Shown: positions 50,301 to 62,531, numbered from the stretch's first letter. The stretch is 64,000 bases of DNA from Gordius sp. MW1 (GCA_964036665.1 OZ038531.1:496001-560000), one strand, 5' to 3'. Program-made: numbers and translations. Notes: a model not told the origin generated them from the sequence alone.

Positions 50301-52503
50301 ATGACTCGCTCGATCGCTTTTTGTTGATCAGAAAACAGTAAGCATATAGGAGAAATAAAATGCTCCCACAATAAAGATAGAGGTAAAATCCCTGTAAAAA
50401 TATAGACGTAAAATTAGAAAAATTAACGTAGATATAAACAGTATGTATATCAACGAATATTTAGCAAGCATAAATACTGACCTCATAAAACATGTAAGAA
50501 ACTTTTGGTGTAAAGACTTCAGCCAATGGAAGAACTGCACCCATTACAATAAGAAAGAGTCCGTATAAATAGCTCAATATCCCAAAAAAAGTTTGCCTAT
50601 TAAATAAAATAATAATGTTAGTTATCACAATACATTTTATATATATCTTAATATATAATCTGAAATAATAAATTAACAGATTTAAAAATAATTCTAAACA
50701 TTACAACGATACTATTAGTAACATAACATAAGAATTATAGAGTAATTAATGCTATATCGAATGCTTGGAGTTATATTGAACTTTCTAACCTCGGATCAGT
50801 AACTGCGTACCAATGTATGGGCATCCCTCGTTTAGAACGAGGGACCCTAGAAGGAATTCTGCTTCGTTTACCATGTTCGTTATCGGTGGTTTTGTAAAAT
50901 GCGGGGGGAAAGGTTGGTGATAAGGGTAATCTATGCAGATTTAGACCCTCAGCTCTCCGCACTTCGGGAAGAGATGAGAGTGAAAACTGTGTTGATCCAT
51001 TCTTCTCATTTATCTTACTTCTACTCAATCTATTAGTTTCATCATGTGGAATTGGAAGGGGATTAATTCCCCGTTTAGGTGCAGATGCCTGAAGGCTATG
51101 TTCAGGTGTGGTGTAGCGTTCGTTGCCATGCGCGTTTTTAAAGTAGGGGATCGATTCGTTATTGGAAATGGTTTCGGGTCTGTTATTTTTCCCCGCCGGT
51201 TCGATCGGATTAAAAGATTTTTCGTAATTCGGTTTTCGTGATATCACCATAGGTCTACGTTTTCTCCGATTTTTCATCAAAACACTGGGAGAATAGGGGA
51301 GCTGCGGTATTGGGGAATTCCCTAGCTTGGAATCTCTAGGGTCTTTACTATCTGTAGCAATCAGGTTGTTATTATCTGAATTTGGATCATGATTACCATC
51401 TTGATGCGCACCATCACCATCATTGTGACTTCCAGTGTGACATCCAGAATCATTTTTATCAATGTCGATTCCATTTTGAGATGATCCTCGATCTCCCCCA
51501 CAAATTGATTCATCGACATAGGGGACTTCGGGAGAGGCTAGCATCTTGCCTGTCGTATGTTTGTCATCGATTTCGTTTATAATATCGGTGTAAGGTTTAT
51601 GGTTCGTCATTTGTTCATTCCATTGGTGCTTTAAACTCAGCCCGTTTTCTAAATCTTGGCTATCTCTAAGTCTTAATGACCCTGATTCTAAAAACAAAGA
51701 TAGGTTATTAGTTAAATATATTCTATTTTAAAAGTGATACTGCAATTGTTTACTCAAACAAATATGAGTTATTATTAATGTCGATCGAAAACGATTTGTA
51801 TAAAGTTTACGGCGATTGAGTTATTTAACGAACAAAAGCGTATGGATGGAGTACAAATAATTGAAATATAATACTTCTGAAGTTGTTTGCATTAGAAGGA
51901 ACAGGGGATAAATTTGCGCGTCGAAGCCCGGCTGCTTTGACTTTGACTTCATGGTTAATCGCTCTTAGTATAGACTCATTTATATTGTCCTCAATTTCGC
52001 CACTACAAATGAATATAATAAATCGTGACACGATTACTTGGTATAATAGTGGAAAAAATAAGCATTAATAGAAATATTAAATAATAATAAAAAAACTTGG
52101 CAAAGCCATCCGTATGGGATCTAGATTTAGGTGGAGCCGGGGCTGTAGAGGCTATTTGTTGTTCTTGCAAAACGAAAGGTGGAAGAATGTTGGACATGTA
52201 AGGTGGATATATTGGTGCACGTTTTAGTTTTTTGTCTTCATTTTCATCTCCATTTTCAATTTCGTTGATACAATTTTCCGACCCACCCGTTCGGTTGCTA
52301 GTTGTCGATGATCTATAAGGCGTTTGTCTACCTCTGCTAGGATAGGAATCCTTTGGCATGGAGTTATCGTATGGATGATTAGCGAAGTTTGGTGTTAACG
52401 CTTCGGTCGGCATATATTCTTCAGCATTGCTATTTCCGTTCGGTATGACACGAACCCATCTTTGTACATATGGTGAGAATAGAATATTAAATAGTTTTGT
52501 CAT
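47383..52503 (-). CDS. Otop: Otopetrin proton channel, copy B
   Basis: Nine predicted exons: 52097-52503, 51875-52002, 50790-51687, 50482-50596, 49635-50391, 49397-49557, 49148-49310, 48897-49071, 47383-48799, phases consistent, 1406 residues. The N-terminus (to about 478) is polar and Asn/Asp/Gly-rich. Membrane segments follow the copy A order: LSYLYGLFLIVMGAVLP, FYLYLYCGSILFLLYAYCFL, a 200-residue polar loop into GSFYLRMGAVG, FNGLKFGQ, FGLMHMFATNVCVF, ASPYLYPCNVEYSIICA. The last exon has six helices interrupted by two long polar loops and ends ERAKANPVQA, WSIITHACVPLIIFYRFHSS and CLAEIWKACY. Exon lengths 115, 161 and 175 nt are identical to copy A. The ATG at 52501-52503 follows an A-rich leader; more 5' exons cannot be excluded. 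The first donor (GTTTTT) is weak. Confidence 0.92.
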
Positions 52504-52532
52504 TCTTTGATTAATATTTTAATAAGTAATGA

Positions 52533-52710
52533 CATGGGCGTAGCCAGCTTTGGAATTAGAGGGTGGCAATAATGATTTAGGGATGTTTAGGGAGGGGCAA
52601 AATGAACATTTTTTGAAATTTTAGCCATAATTTTAATGAATTGCAACAATTTTTGGATTTACAGGGGGCAGCCGCCCCTCCCTGCCCCCCCCCCCTTGGC
52701 TACGCCGATG
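52533..52710. mobile_element. GGCGTAGCC-family element with 8-bp target duplication
   Basis: 178 bp from CATGGGCGTAGCCAGC to TTGGCTACGCCGATG. Flanks AGTAATGA (52525-52532) and AGTAATGT (52711-52718) agree at 7 of 8 positions. It sits 30 bp upstream of the copy B start codon, i.e. in its promoter or 5' UTR. Confidence 0.85.
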
Positions 52711-54117
52711 AGTAATGTGAAGCATTTAACGTTGAAGAGATTCTTCTTGCTATTATATGTTTCGCTTTTTATTAATTGTTAATTAAGTATATTTCACAAC
52801 ATTATAGCTGCTCAAATTAGTTTTCATGCTTTATACAGTATAGTTATAATTTTTCATATAAAAACTTTCATAAGTGCAAGGTTTGTGGTTAAATGTTCTT
52901 CACCGATAAATTATCGGGAATTGAACATAAAATATGAGGGTAAAAATTTTCAAAAATATTTGTGGTTTAAAATTTAAAATTGGGTAAAGATATATTTAAA
53001 TTCAGAATATTTAATTGAAATGGATGGGGGACAGCAGTCCTTTCCTACCTCCCCTTGTTTGAAAACTAAAAAGTTACTTATTTTCAACCCGAAAGCATTT
53101 TAAACTTTTTAGTCCGAACCCAACCCGAAGGCATTCTAAAATTCTCAATTTAAACCAGACCCGTTTTAACCATATTTCAAACATGATCAGACATCGGATT
53201 GGGTCCGGGTCACGCAGGTTTCTACATTCGGCCAAAAAATCAAACAATCATAAATATATTTTTCGATCTATCTAAACTTTGAGTGGATTTGTGATATTAA
53301 ATTAGCGGAATGCCATATTTTGTCAGGAATCTTAGAATTAGTTTTATGTCAACAACCGAGAGGTCAGAGGCCACATTGCCATTTTTTAAATGTCAAATTT
53401 ATCCCTCAGGCCAATGTAATTACTAATGAGAGTGTCGAAGTAGTGAAGTGTTACTTCAACCATTATATTTAGGCCGTTCCATCATTTTAATCTAACGATA
53501 TGATGGCTTGCGACAAAATGTTAAAAACATTTTGTATAATTGAAGTGATCAGAACATATTTAATTTATCTTATATTTTTTTTTTTATCAAAAATCTTTAT
53601 TAAAATTGTCTTACTTAATAAATATCATTGTTCTTATATTATGCTTTCAATTTTAAGTTTCCTAGGCCTCAGGGTTAAGTTAATATATGATTTCTTTAAT
53701 TTAAGTGGTTAGAGATTGAAAATTTTTGCATTTTAAGATCAGATTATGAAAATAGTTAAGGCAACAAAAGTGCAATGTCTACTAGCTGATTAAACCCGAC
53801 CAGAAATAAAAATTGCGGTTTGTTAAATTTAATTATTAAATTAACAGCTTTAATAAACTAATTGATGCCACACATTTTAGATAAAAATTTGTTTGAGCCA
53901 TGTTTATGATGACAAATAAATATCGTTCCATCCAAATTTTCAGATCCCATTTTATTCTCTCTTTTATAATTTGTTTTGTGAAAAGTTTAACTTAAATTAG
54001 TTGTATATAAGTTTGAATTTTAACAATTACTACACACTAGCATTTAAATTTTAATATATCACGTGCATTCTATAGATAGAAAACTATGAAATAATATGTA
54101 AGCCCTATACTATCCCT
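52711..54117. other. Intergenic, repeat scraps
   Basis: AT-rich, with a GGGTTCGGGT-type block at 53040-53225 whose right end GGTCACGCAGGTTTCTA is the inverse of the end at 19570. The plus open frame 53500-53712 is Ile/Leu/Phe-rich low-complexity and not supported. Confidence 0.5.
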
Positions 54118-54188
54118 ATTAGGGTACAGGATGTGTGCATTGCATGAACACTCTACCACAATTGAACTAATCCATTGATGTGCCACTA
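54118..54188 (-). repeat. Degenerate tRNA-like sequence
   Basis: The minus strand reads GGATTAGTTCAATTGTGG then TAGAGTGTTCATGCAATGC, close to a tRNA D-arm and anticodon arm. The T-arm is not intact. Probably a tRNA pseudogene or SINE head. Confidence 0.4.
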
Positions 54189-54767
54189 AGTAACATCTGT
54201 CGTATTGTAAGTAAAGAGAGGAATGGACATGAGTTAAACACCACAAATTGCAGAATGTCTAACCTAACTAAGAGGAGCGGGGGGGGGTGATTGGCTACTA
54301 TCTCACCATTATATATCCTTTTAACGGCACATCCTTTGCAAAGCATGCATTTTATCTGTGAATGTATTAATTGATCACGCCATCGTTGGCAGGATCGGAA
54401 ATGTGTGCAGATCAGATACTAATAATAACAATCGGTGATATCACAGAAATAATATCTATAAGCTCACCCTTTGTCGAAGTTATAAATCATTGATTCTGTA
54501 AAGACGGGGGGGGGGGGGGGGTGATTGTGGGGTTAGAATAGGAAGAATTAGAATAATTACCATTTTCTAAATGGGCTCAAACGGGGTCATAATATAAGTG
54601 AATTGTAAGTTACACATGTATACGTGGCGCATGAAATTGAATTAACTTAGTTGTTTTTTAAAAATTATATACACCCAATATGGATGCAAATACTAATTTC
54701 TTGCGTTTCCAAAATTTAATAGTAATTTAAAAAATGGGTTTTTTTAAAATCATAAAAGGGACCGAGC

Positions 54768-54903
54768 CATGGGCGTAGCCAAGAGGGGTAGCTGCCCCCC
54801 CCCCTCTAAATCTAAAATTTTGTTGAAATTTATTAAAATTATGGCTAAATTACAAAAAGTGTTCATTTTGCCCCTTCTAATTCCAATCCTGACTACGCTC
54901 ATG
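54768..54903. mobile_element. GGCGTAGCC-family element
   Basis: The ends are CATGGGCGTAGCCAAG and TGACTACGCTCATG. It shares the interior GTAGCTGCCCCCCC and the AATTTT stretch with other copies. The flanking 8-mers differ. Confidence 0.7.
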
Positions 54904-55029
54904 GTCATGGGAACATTTATGTTCTTACATCCGATGTAAAAAGGACAATCGGGAGGGTTGGGCAAAGGAGATCATATTTTAGAGAGGCAAGACGTTATCC
55001 ATTTTAAATCCGTTTAATGCGATTATGCA

Positions 55030-55930
55030 ATTAAGTAAGAGAACAAATTATTTTGCATAGTTTTTTATTCAAAGTGCAAAGTTTTTATTGCCATTTTCCA
55101 AGTTTTTTATTCAATTTGCCAAGTTTTGAATTAAATGTTAAGTTTTTTATTAAATGTTCAGATTTTTATTTATTTGCTCAGAGATTAATTATACTTGCCA
55201 AGTTTTTTTATGCAAAGTGGTTTTAATTTTTAATTAAAACGAGATAGGTGCGGGTATCGAACCTGCGAGGTACGAGCTATTGAAGCTGCTAGTCAGACAT
55301 TCAATCCACTGAGCTCTTACACCTCAAAATATTATTGGTTATATCACTTATATATAGCAGCTATAACATTTTATTAGGTTTTTATATATATTATTTTAAT
55401 AAATGATTATTAAAGGCATCATTTTGTTTGTTTTTAATATACTTTGATTTATGTACTTAATATAGACAATTTTTATTATACAAATAGAGTAATAACTTAC
55501 AACGATTATAAAAGCTCTCTAAGGTTTCCACAGATAAAAATAATTTTTATAAATACGCGATTTAAATGAATAATTTATAACTATTATTAAAGCTCTCTAG
55601 CGTTTCCACAGCTCAATAACACTTCTGTGCAAAATGTAATATAGGCAAAATGTAATATAGGCAAAATGTAATATAGGCAAGGGTTAGGGTTAGATTTAGT
55701 GATTTTAATAACAACTGAGCATATTTTGAAAAAAAAAACGAAATATTTTTTTGAAAAAAAACTGAACATTTTTTGAAAAATTACTGAACATTTGTTTACA
55801 AAAAAACTGAGCACTTTTTAATTAAAATCTGAGCATAAAAAAACTGAACATTTTTAATTAAAAATCTGAGCAAGTTGAATTAAAAACTGAGCACAAACAA
55901 CTGAGCATTATGGAATTTTTCACTATGCAT
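55030..55930. repeat. Foldback-like composite with inverted arrays around a tRNA-like core
   Basis: The left arm (55040-55215) repeats units like GCCAAGTTTTTTATTNAA and TGCTCAGA. The right arm (55690-55920) repeats AAAAACTGAACATTTT and AAAAAACTGAGCA, the inverse of the left units. Between them are a tRNA-like sequence (55236-55323) and a triplicated GGCAAAATGTAATATA (55626-55680). The minus frame 55587-55814 (Phe/Ser/Lys repeats) is a by-product. Confidence 0.65.
55236..55323 (-). repeat. tRNA-like sequence (SINE head or tRNA pseudogene)
   Basis: The minus strand has an A-box-like AAGAGCTCAGTGGATTG and a B-box-like GCAGGTTCGATACCCGC, 88 nt overall starting GAGGTGT. The ends pair imperfectly (GAGGTG... 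with ...CTATCTC) and the anticodon stem is poor, so a functional tRNA is unlikely. An internal RNA polymerase III promoter remains plausible. Confidence 0.6.
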
Positions 55931-58295
55931 TTAAATAACACCCTTTAAGTAATAACACAAAGGGGCTGATAATACTCTGCTATGAATATAGGTGTTATCA
56001 TCACAATCTCATCTCATAAAATATGAGCAACGGTATGTGTTGTGTATTGTACTATTATATTAAAAATTGTAGATGCAAATTATAATTAATTATTTAATTT
56101 CTTTAATGGAGCAGCTGCCCCCGCCTTTTAATCAAGATAAATAATTTCAAAAATGTTACAAAACTTTTGCCCTACTCTTCCTACAAATAACTATTTAAAT
56201 AATTAAAAATAAAAACTTCAGATATAATTAACTTTTTCAATATTTATTAAATCTTCAAACCTTTCAATCTCTCTTTTAAATCGTTAAAAGAATTAAATTA
56301 TAATAATAAAACAACCTATAAGAATAAACTTCATGACGTTCACTTGCATTATTAAATATGATATAAATGAGAAAATTAGGGCAAGACATAATTAATTTTA
56401 TTAAAGAAAAATACTTTTTTCTTTTCCAACTTTCTTGATCCATGTCTGCGAATTAAAGCCTCATTTTATCACGCAACAATTATAAAATAGACGACGAATT
56501 TTGTGATACGCGAAATAATGTAACAGGTAAGTAAAGGTGGGGATGGTAGAGAAATATAGTCAAGCATACATAATTTAGCGCAAAAAGGCGATTGTCATTA
56601 TAAGGCAATAAGTATGACATTTGTGCTACTTTTTAACACTTTAAAAACTGGGGGGAAAAACTACTGCAAAATTATGTTTTTTTAAATATATTTTCTTTAA
56701 CTTCTAAATGTCGAAAAACGATGATATAAATGATGTGAGGAAAATTATGGAATTTAGAATATGTTATAAAAATTACATAGCTACGCGGGGCATTATGAAA
56801 AATTAATGCTCTGCCTAAGCAAAATATGAGGAACTCAACTTATGAAGCCTCTTTTTGGGGTCAGTTAGACGGCTGTTTAACGCATTATATCGGGTGCGCG
56901 CATCTAGGAATGTATGCCAAAAGCTAGAGAATTTTGTGGATTATTACTTCATGAACTCCTAAGAGCAGGATACTGAAGCAGCAGGAGTTTTTCATTAGAT
57001 ACTAAAATAGGTTAATTTTAAATATATTCCCTATTTTGGAACATATACTTTTAGGAAAGAGAAAAAGACTTTATAAACGAATTTAACTCAAAAATTTGAG
57101 ACCTACGAAAGAAAGTTTATGTAAAATTGAAAATTAAATATTTTTTGCAATAGAAGGAACATTTTAATCATTGAAATAGTTAATCAATTTGTAAGCAAAT
57201 TTAACTTACCCAACGTCAAAAAGAGAATTCATGGGTGTAGTAAGATGGAATCAATGAATGATTTAGAGCAGAATGTAATTTTCATTAAAATCTGTTCAAG
57301 ATCCATTATAAAGAGTTGTCATGAAAAAAATTGATTTATCGATACCGCATGGCTGTAACGGCCACATAATTAAGGAGATACTGATTTTGTTACAATTGAT
57401 AAGGAATCAAAGTTGGAGAAGGAAATAGCGAAAGTGTAATTTTTTAATAGGCGAGGGAATTCTAACAGGAAATGTCTCCTCAAATTAAAAGCAAAGCCTG
57501 ATTGCTCCTTAAAAATTAGGTTTATAGCAAAGCTAACCATGATTTTTCACGATGACCTATGGCTTAAATTGACTTTTACTCGGTAGGGGGGGGGATCATT
57601 AGTTAATATTTAATGTAAAATTAATATCTCCCGCAACTATAGTTAATTTTGAAAAACATATATGGGAGCGATCGGATTTCATTGAATGATTTGTGAGAAA
57701 AATTGCATATGCTGCGATTTAAGGCATAGTCTATTAAGAAGTAAAAATATTTTTAAACGATAAACTTTTCTCAGCCCATCACTTAACCTCGATATAACCC
57801 TAACTAAGTTCAATTAATTGATCAATAAGTGACCTAATAACTTACAAAACAAAATACAATCAATGTGTGAACTTAACTTAAAGCTTTCAGAAAATTCATA
57901 TTTCACAACCCAGTAAAAATTTTAAAAAGTAGGATAGAAATCATATAAGAGGCATCAGCCAGCAAAAATAAAATAGTAAGGTAGAGTAAAATTTATTAAA
58001 TTACCTAACTTATTAGTAAAATGGGTGTCGTCTATTCCCTTTATTTCCTACAGAATATAATGAGATTATCTAGTAAATTTTTAAATAGTTAATCTAAAGG
58101 CAAAAATTTTACAGAAAAATCAATCAAATTTGACTAAATATAAAAGAACTTGTCTAGACATCTTGGGTTGTTGAGGCCTGCCCTAACGCATGTTTTACTT
58201 TTGAATGCAAAGATGCTTAAAAATAATTGATTTTAAGAGTTTATTTTTAGGTTTAGAGGCGATTATTGGGGCTTTAGTTTATGAATACTCCGTAG
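55931..58295. other. Intergenic, nothing recognised
   Basis: AT-rich, no long open frame, no family motif. A faint GGCGTAGCC-family remnant is visible at 57231 (CATGGGTGTAGTAAGATGG). A poly-G run is at 57586. Confidence 0.5.
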
Positions 58296-58432
58296 TGGTG
58301 TTGTAAAAACGGCTGGGTTTTGTTTGGTCGGTCTGGTTTTTAAATTTCGCGCAAAAACATTTGGTCTGTTTATGTTTAGTTGACTAAAATCAAAGTTCGG
58401 CCAAACAAAACCCAGCCGTTTTTACATCACTG
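58296..58432. mobile_element. hAT-like MITE, TAGTGTTG family
   Basis: Inner ends are GTTGTAAAAACGGCTGGG and CCAGCCGTTTTTACATCAC. Flanks CTCCGTAG (58288-58295) and CTCAGTAG (58433-58440) agree at 7 of 8 positions. Confidence 0.82.
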
Positions 58433-59502
58433 CTCAGTAGGGTCTAATCGATCCCTTCAGGTAATTCGTCTTTAAAAAGTGAGTGACAAAAAATATAATT
58501 TTAAGTTGTTTTTTAATTAATAAACACATTTCTCTTCATTCGAGGCACTCATAAGTTCAAATATTCTGGATTCCACAACTCTAAAATTTTGTTTGTCCCA
58601 TTGCGTCAACTAAACTTGCAACCTTTGGCCCCTAAGCTTTAAAAATAGTGAAGCAAATTTCTTTGCTATCCCGCTTCCCCATAATAATCGCGAATTTTTA
58701 TATTACAAAGAAAACTGGTAATATAATTTAATTGCAATATCTACAAAATATAGCGGCATGTTTTCCGAATATTCACAATTCTTAGTCTCCTATTTTATTT
58801 ATCTCAACTTCACAAAATATGTAAATTTTTTATACAAATAATAAATGATTCTTAGTACACAACACATAACCTGTTCATTTATTTAATTTATCTTCACAAA
58901 AGATGTACCATTTAACTAATAGCTTATCTGTTGTTTCTGTAACCTAGCAAGGTTTAAATTGTACATTTTTTCAAACTAGCAAAAAAGGTGACAACATTTT
59001 GAATTTCAAAACTTGTCAATATTGGCTTATCGAATTAGCCTAGAAGTTGTAAGTAGTAGTCTGACTTGTTAAATCCTAATAATGTTTCAGTCGTGGGAAA
59101 GTAAACAAAGCCACTAGGTATGAAAACTAACACTTTAAAACTGTAAAAAATTAATAATTTTAATAGATATAAAAGTTGCATTAGAGTAGATCGCTTTAGT
59201 ATTATTATAACAGTATGATCTGCAAAAAATTTGTTTTTTTATTTACCGACAAATTAGTAACGCGTGATGGTTAAAATTTTTTTTCACTAAAACTTGGCGC
59301 AAATTAACAAGCCTGGGGCATTATAAAATTCTAATTTCTTACCGTTCGTCATGTCATGCAAGGCTATCTATTGATTGATTATCGATTAAAAGCAAGTGTC
59401 CGTTAAAACAAATACAAAGTAATCCGAAAGTACTATAAATAAATTTAAATCCTTTAAAATCTATGATGCCCTCTCTATATATAAATTTATTTTGCCTCAA
59501 AA
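58433..59502. other. Intergenic / likely 3' flank of the gene at 59503
   Basis: AT-rich sequence without recognised features. It could contain further 3' exons if the last junction discussed for 59503-61291 is spliced. Confidence 0.4.
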
Positions 59503-61291
59503 TTACCTATTTTGCTGCTTCGTTCCTTGCTTTAATCCCCGTTTTGGTGTCAATATTTGATCGGGTAGAATTTTATGGTCGGCCAAAAATTTCTGAAAAT
59601 TATAATAATCTGTCAGCGCGTTAATTATATTTCTTTTTTGCGTTTCTTTATTCAATGGTTCTGTTGAATTATTATTTGCTTCGTGATCTACTAAGTTGTC
59701 CGCCCTAGAATTTTGACTTCCTTGTGGTGGGGTACGTGGAAAAGGAATGGGTGAGAGACGTCTACTCGCTGGCGAATTTTCATTTAAGTGCTAAAAATTT
59801 AGTATTAAATAGATATCATATTATGTTTTTATGAATTTAAACCGATTTTTTATGATTAAGAGTTATTAAGTAAATAAGTGTCAAAAACGATAAGCAATTT
59901 GATTTAGGAGGGAAAATTTAAATATTTTATTAGAAGGTGACCCGAGGGCTATAACAAGGTCTCTTGATTTAAAAATAATTTCAAAGTCAAGAACAATATA
60001 AAAAAGTTTTGTGGTTTTATAATTTTTCAAATACAAAAGCTATTGTCACAGGCCAGAATGTTTTTTTATAATAAAGAAGGTGGGGATGGATCTATTGTTC
60101 CCTCTTTATAAGCCAAAGCCAAATACTTACAGAGAATCCTAATTTGAAAATATTTTACACTATTATAATCATTTAACAAAATTCCTTAAAAAAATTAGAG
60201 CAATTCTTTATCAGACATTCAATAATTTTCAAATAATTAAATTGAAAAATTAACCATCGATGACATAAATCATAACTTTTAAGATTATATAAGCCCCGAA
60301 CAATTTACGAGTTTTCACCTGGCTAAACGAAGATTTTATCATTGAACCCGGGCTGACCAATGTCTGATTACTGCGTCGAATTGAATTTTGCTTGCTAACA
60401 ACATGGCTGCCTTCAGCTACAGCCTTAAAATTGCTAGTGTAAGGTGAGAGGTCCGTATAATCATGCTCATTAGCTATGGAAAAACGGTTATTATCTTCGC
60501 ACCCATTCAAATCTAAAACATCGGCTAGCGAAATTTCTGAAAGTCTATTTTGATAGGCGATAGTTTGATTAGCGTTCGTTGAATCGGTGTCGGTCCATTT
60601 AATAGAATACTCCCGATCGGGATCTAAATGGGTCGTAGATTCTAAGGAATCTCCTAAATTTTGATTGACGTGAGAAAACTGAGATAGTGTTGAGGCCGAA
60701 TCACGTCCTTTATCATTCCAATCCGATCCCTCAAAATGGTAATCTCCCATTTGACCCAATACTTTTAGTCCATCAGTATTTGAATATTTTGCAGATTTTA
60801 TAGCAGTATCTCGACTTTGATCGCAGTCTGCAGATGTTAAATGTGTGCCATTTGTTTGCCTTGTTGGGGATGAGTTTCTAATAATACTGTCATCAATGGG
60901 GGGAGGAGATGTAGATTGATGAGTCGTCGCTATAGACCATTTCAACATGGCTGCTGCTGCTATTACAAACTTTGTACATGTGGAAGTTTCAACAAGACAT
61001 TTTACTGTCCTTTAATAAATGCAGTATTATAATAGGGTGCTGATTTATTTTACACTGTGCAAGGGTTTAATTAAAATGATTGATTTTCATAATTAGATTG
61101 GTCCATGTTGAGCTATGGCAATACACGATATTCAGGCTTTCAATCATTGCTCTCTTTTTATACGTTAAAACACTTACCGTGGCTTTAAAAGGGCCAATAT
61201 AATCTCCATGTTAATTGGCTTCAATGCTGTACCGTATCCACACGCGATCAAATAAATTGGACTACTGGGCGTGCATGGCTTTAAATCCCCT
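59503..61291 (-). CDS. Unrecognised protein, 3' exons
   Basis: Three linked exons: about 61178-61291, 60319-61009 and 59503-59790. The first gives KPCTPSSPIYLIACGYGTAL and NMEIILALLKPR; it joins in phase across a GTAAGTG donor to TVKCLVETSTCTKF, VIAAAMLKWSI. A Ser/Thr/Asp/Asn-rich stretch of about 200 residues follows. The last exon has SRRLSPIPFPRTPPQGS and ends LKQGTKQQNR at TAA 59503-59505. The globular start (about 65 residues, helical, Cys-containing) followed by a disordered phospho-type tail suggests a signalling or scaffold protein, but I do not recognise the family. AATAG|GTAATT at the stop is also a fair donor, so the protein might continue. The 5' exons are not found; they may lie between 61.3 and 63.2 kb or beyond. 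Confidence 0.6.
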
Positions 61292-61909
61292 CTTTGATAA
61301 TATAATAGAAAATAATAGAGTAAGGAGAATTTTAAATCAGAGCTTTTGCAAAATACATGGTAGCAATTTGTTGACGTGCTAAACTGGAAAACGCGCTATT
61401 TACTTTTGGAAATCCTTTACATAAATAGGGCTGTGCTTTTATTATGCTATGATGATTTAAGTAAATTCTTAGGGTTGGACAAGAAGAGAGCATTTTATGC
61501 ACAAATAGTAGTTAAAGAAGCACGCGTATTATTAGACAAAAAAATAAACAAGTGTAAAAAGGGACACTCAAATTTTACCACGACCCCATGGCCCATGTCC
61601 CCCTGTTGTAATATCTAAAGAAACTTTTTTCCACTACTATACTACTACTCTTCCTTTCATTAAAAAACGTATAGTATAAAACGAAGTAAGGTTCAGGTCA
61701 CGTGATGTCTATATTGATAAAGTTGCTGTAATATAATAAAGGTGAAGGAGGGGGGAGACAGTTGTCATATGTGTGCGTGTCCCTTTTCCCGCCATTCTTT
61801 TTTCCGTTAATTCAAAAATATGATGGCATTTTTATATTCAATGACAAGTTAATATTTTAAATTCATGTTCATAGAATAAAAAATGATTTTTTGTTTCATG
61901 TGTTTCAAC
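61292..61909. other. Intron or intergenic
   Basis: Contains an 80-residue plus-strand open frame (61376-61618) with normal-looking composition but no family match or splice context. Otherwise AT-rich. Confidence 0.35.
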
Positions 61910-62531
61910 TAGAGCTGTTCCTTTTAAAAAGGAACTTGTCAAGTTCCAGTTCCTTTGCCTAAAATGGAACTAATTCCAGTTCCTAAAAGGAACTAGTTCC
62001 AGTTCCTTTTTTAAATTTTTCTTTTTAAATGTACAAACATTCTTTATTAATTTATAAAACCAATATATTATTACAATTTATAAAAATCATCAGGTAATAA
62101 ATGTTTATTTGATTTTAACAATATTTTTTTTTCAAAGTTGTCATTTAAAAGACATGTTCGCTTGTCTCCAAATAAAATTTTACCCAAGCTAAATAATCTT
62201 TCCATAGGGGCAATTGATGGTAATGGCGTATTATATTTAATAAATAGTTTTTTTAAATCGGGAAAACTGTCTAAAAGACTTAAATTCGGTTATTAGAAAG
62301 CAAAAAACTTTCAATTTGGTTCATTCTTTTCATCATTTTTGAATTCAAAAAATCCATTATAAATTAATTTAAAAAATTTTAATGCAGGCAAAAGGAACTT
62401 GTAAGTAGTTCCTTTTAGTAGTTCCTTTTGCGATAAATTGAGAAAAAAAGGAACTAATTCCAGTTCCTCATTTTAAAAAGGAACTAGTTCCAGGAGCTAG
62501 TTCCAAGGAACTAATTCCTTTAACAGCTCTA
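61910..62531. mobile_element. Short hAT element carrying a transposase tail
   Basis: 622 bp. The ends are TAGAGCTGTTCC and (inverse) GGAATTAG...AACAGCTCTA. Target duplications GTTTCAAC (61902-61909) and GTTCCAAC (62532-62539) match at 7 of 8. Subterminal regions contain many AAAAGGAACTAGTTCC-type motifs in both orientations, as in hAT transposase-binding arrays. Confidence 0.9.
62071..62285 (-). pseudogene. hAT transposase C-terminal dimerisation fragment
   Basis: The minus strand reads about 70 residues to a TAA at 62071-62073: FPDLKKLFIKYNTPLPS, IAPMERLFSLGKILF, then KRTCLLNDNFEKKILLK. This matches the hAT family C-terminal signature (P.SS.P.ERLFS.G......R..L...N.E..LFL). The rest of the transposase is absent, so this is an internally deleted copy. 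Confidence 0.88.

Noticed and set aside
55236-55323. Functional tRNA gene
   Set aside because: Acceptor and anticodon stems do not pair well, although A- and B-box-like motifs are present; kept only as tRNA-like.
55683-55700. GGGTTAGGGTTAGA, telomere-like
   Set aside because: Only two units, inside a repeat composite; too short to indicate an interstitial telomere.
61376-61618. 80-residue plus-strand open frame
   Set aside because: No family similarity, no splice context, no conserved start; it lies in what is probably intronic or intergenic sequence of a minus-strand gene.
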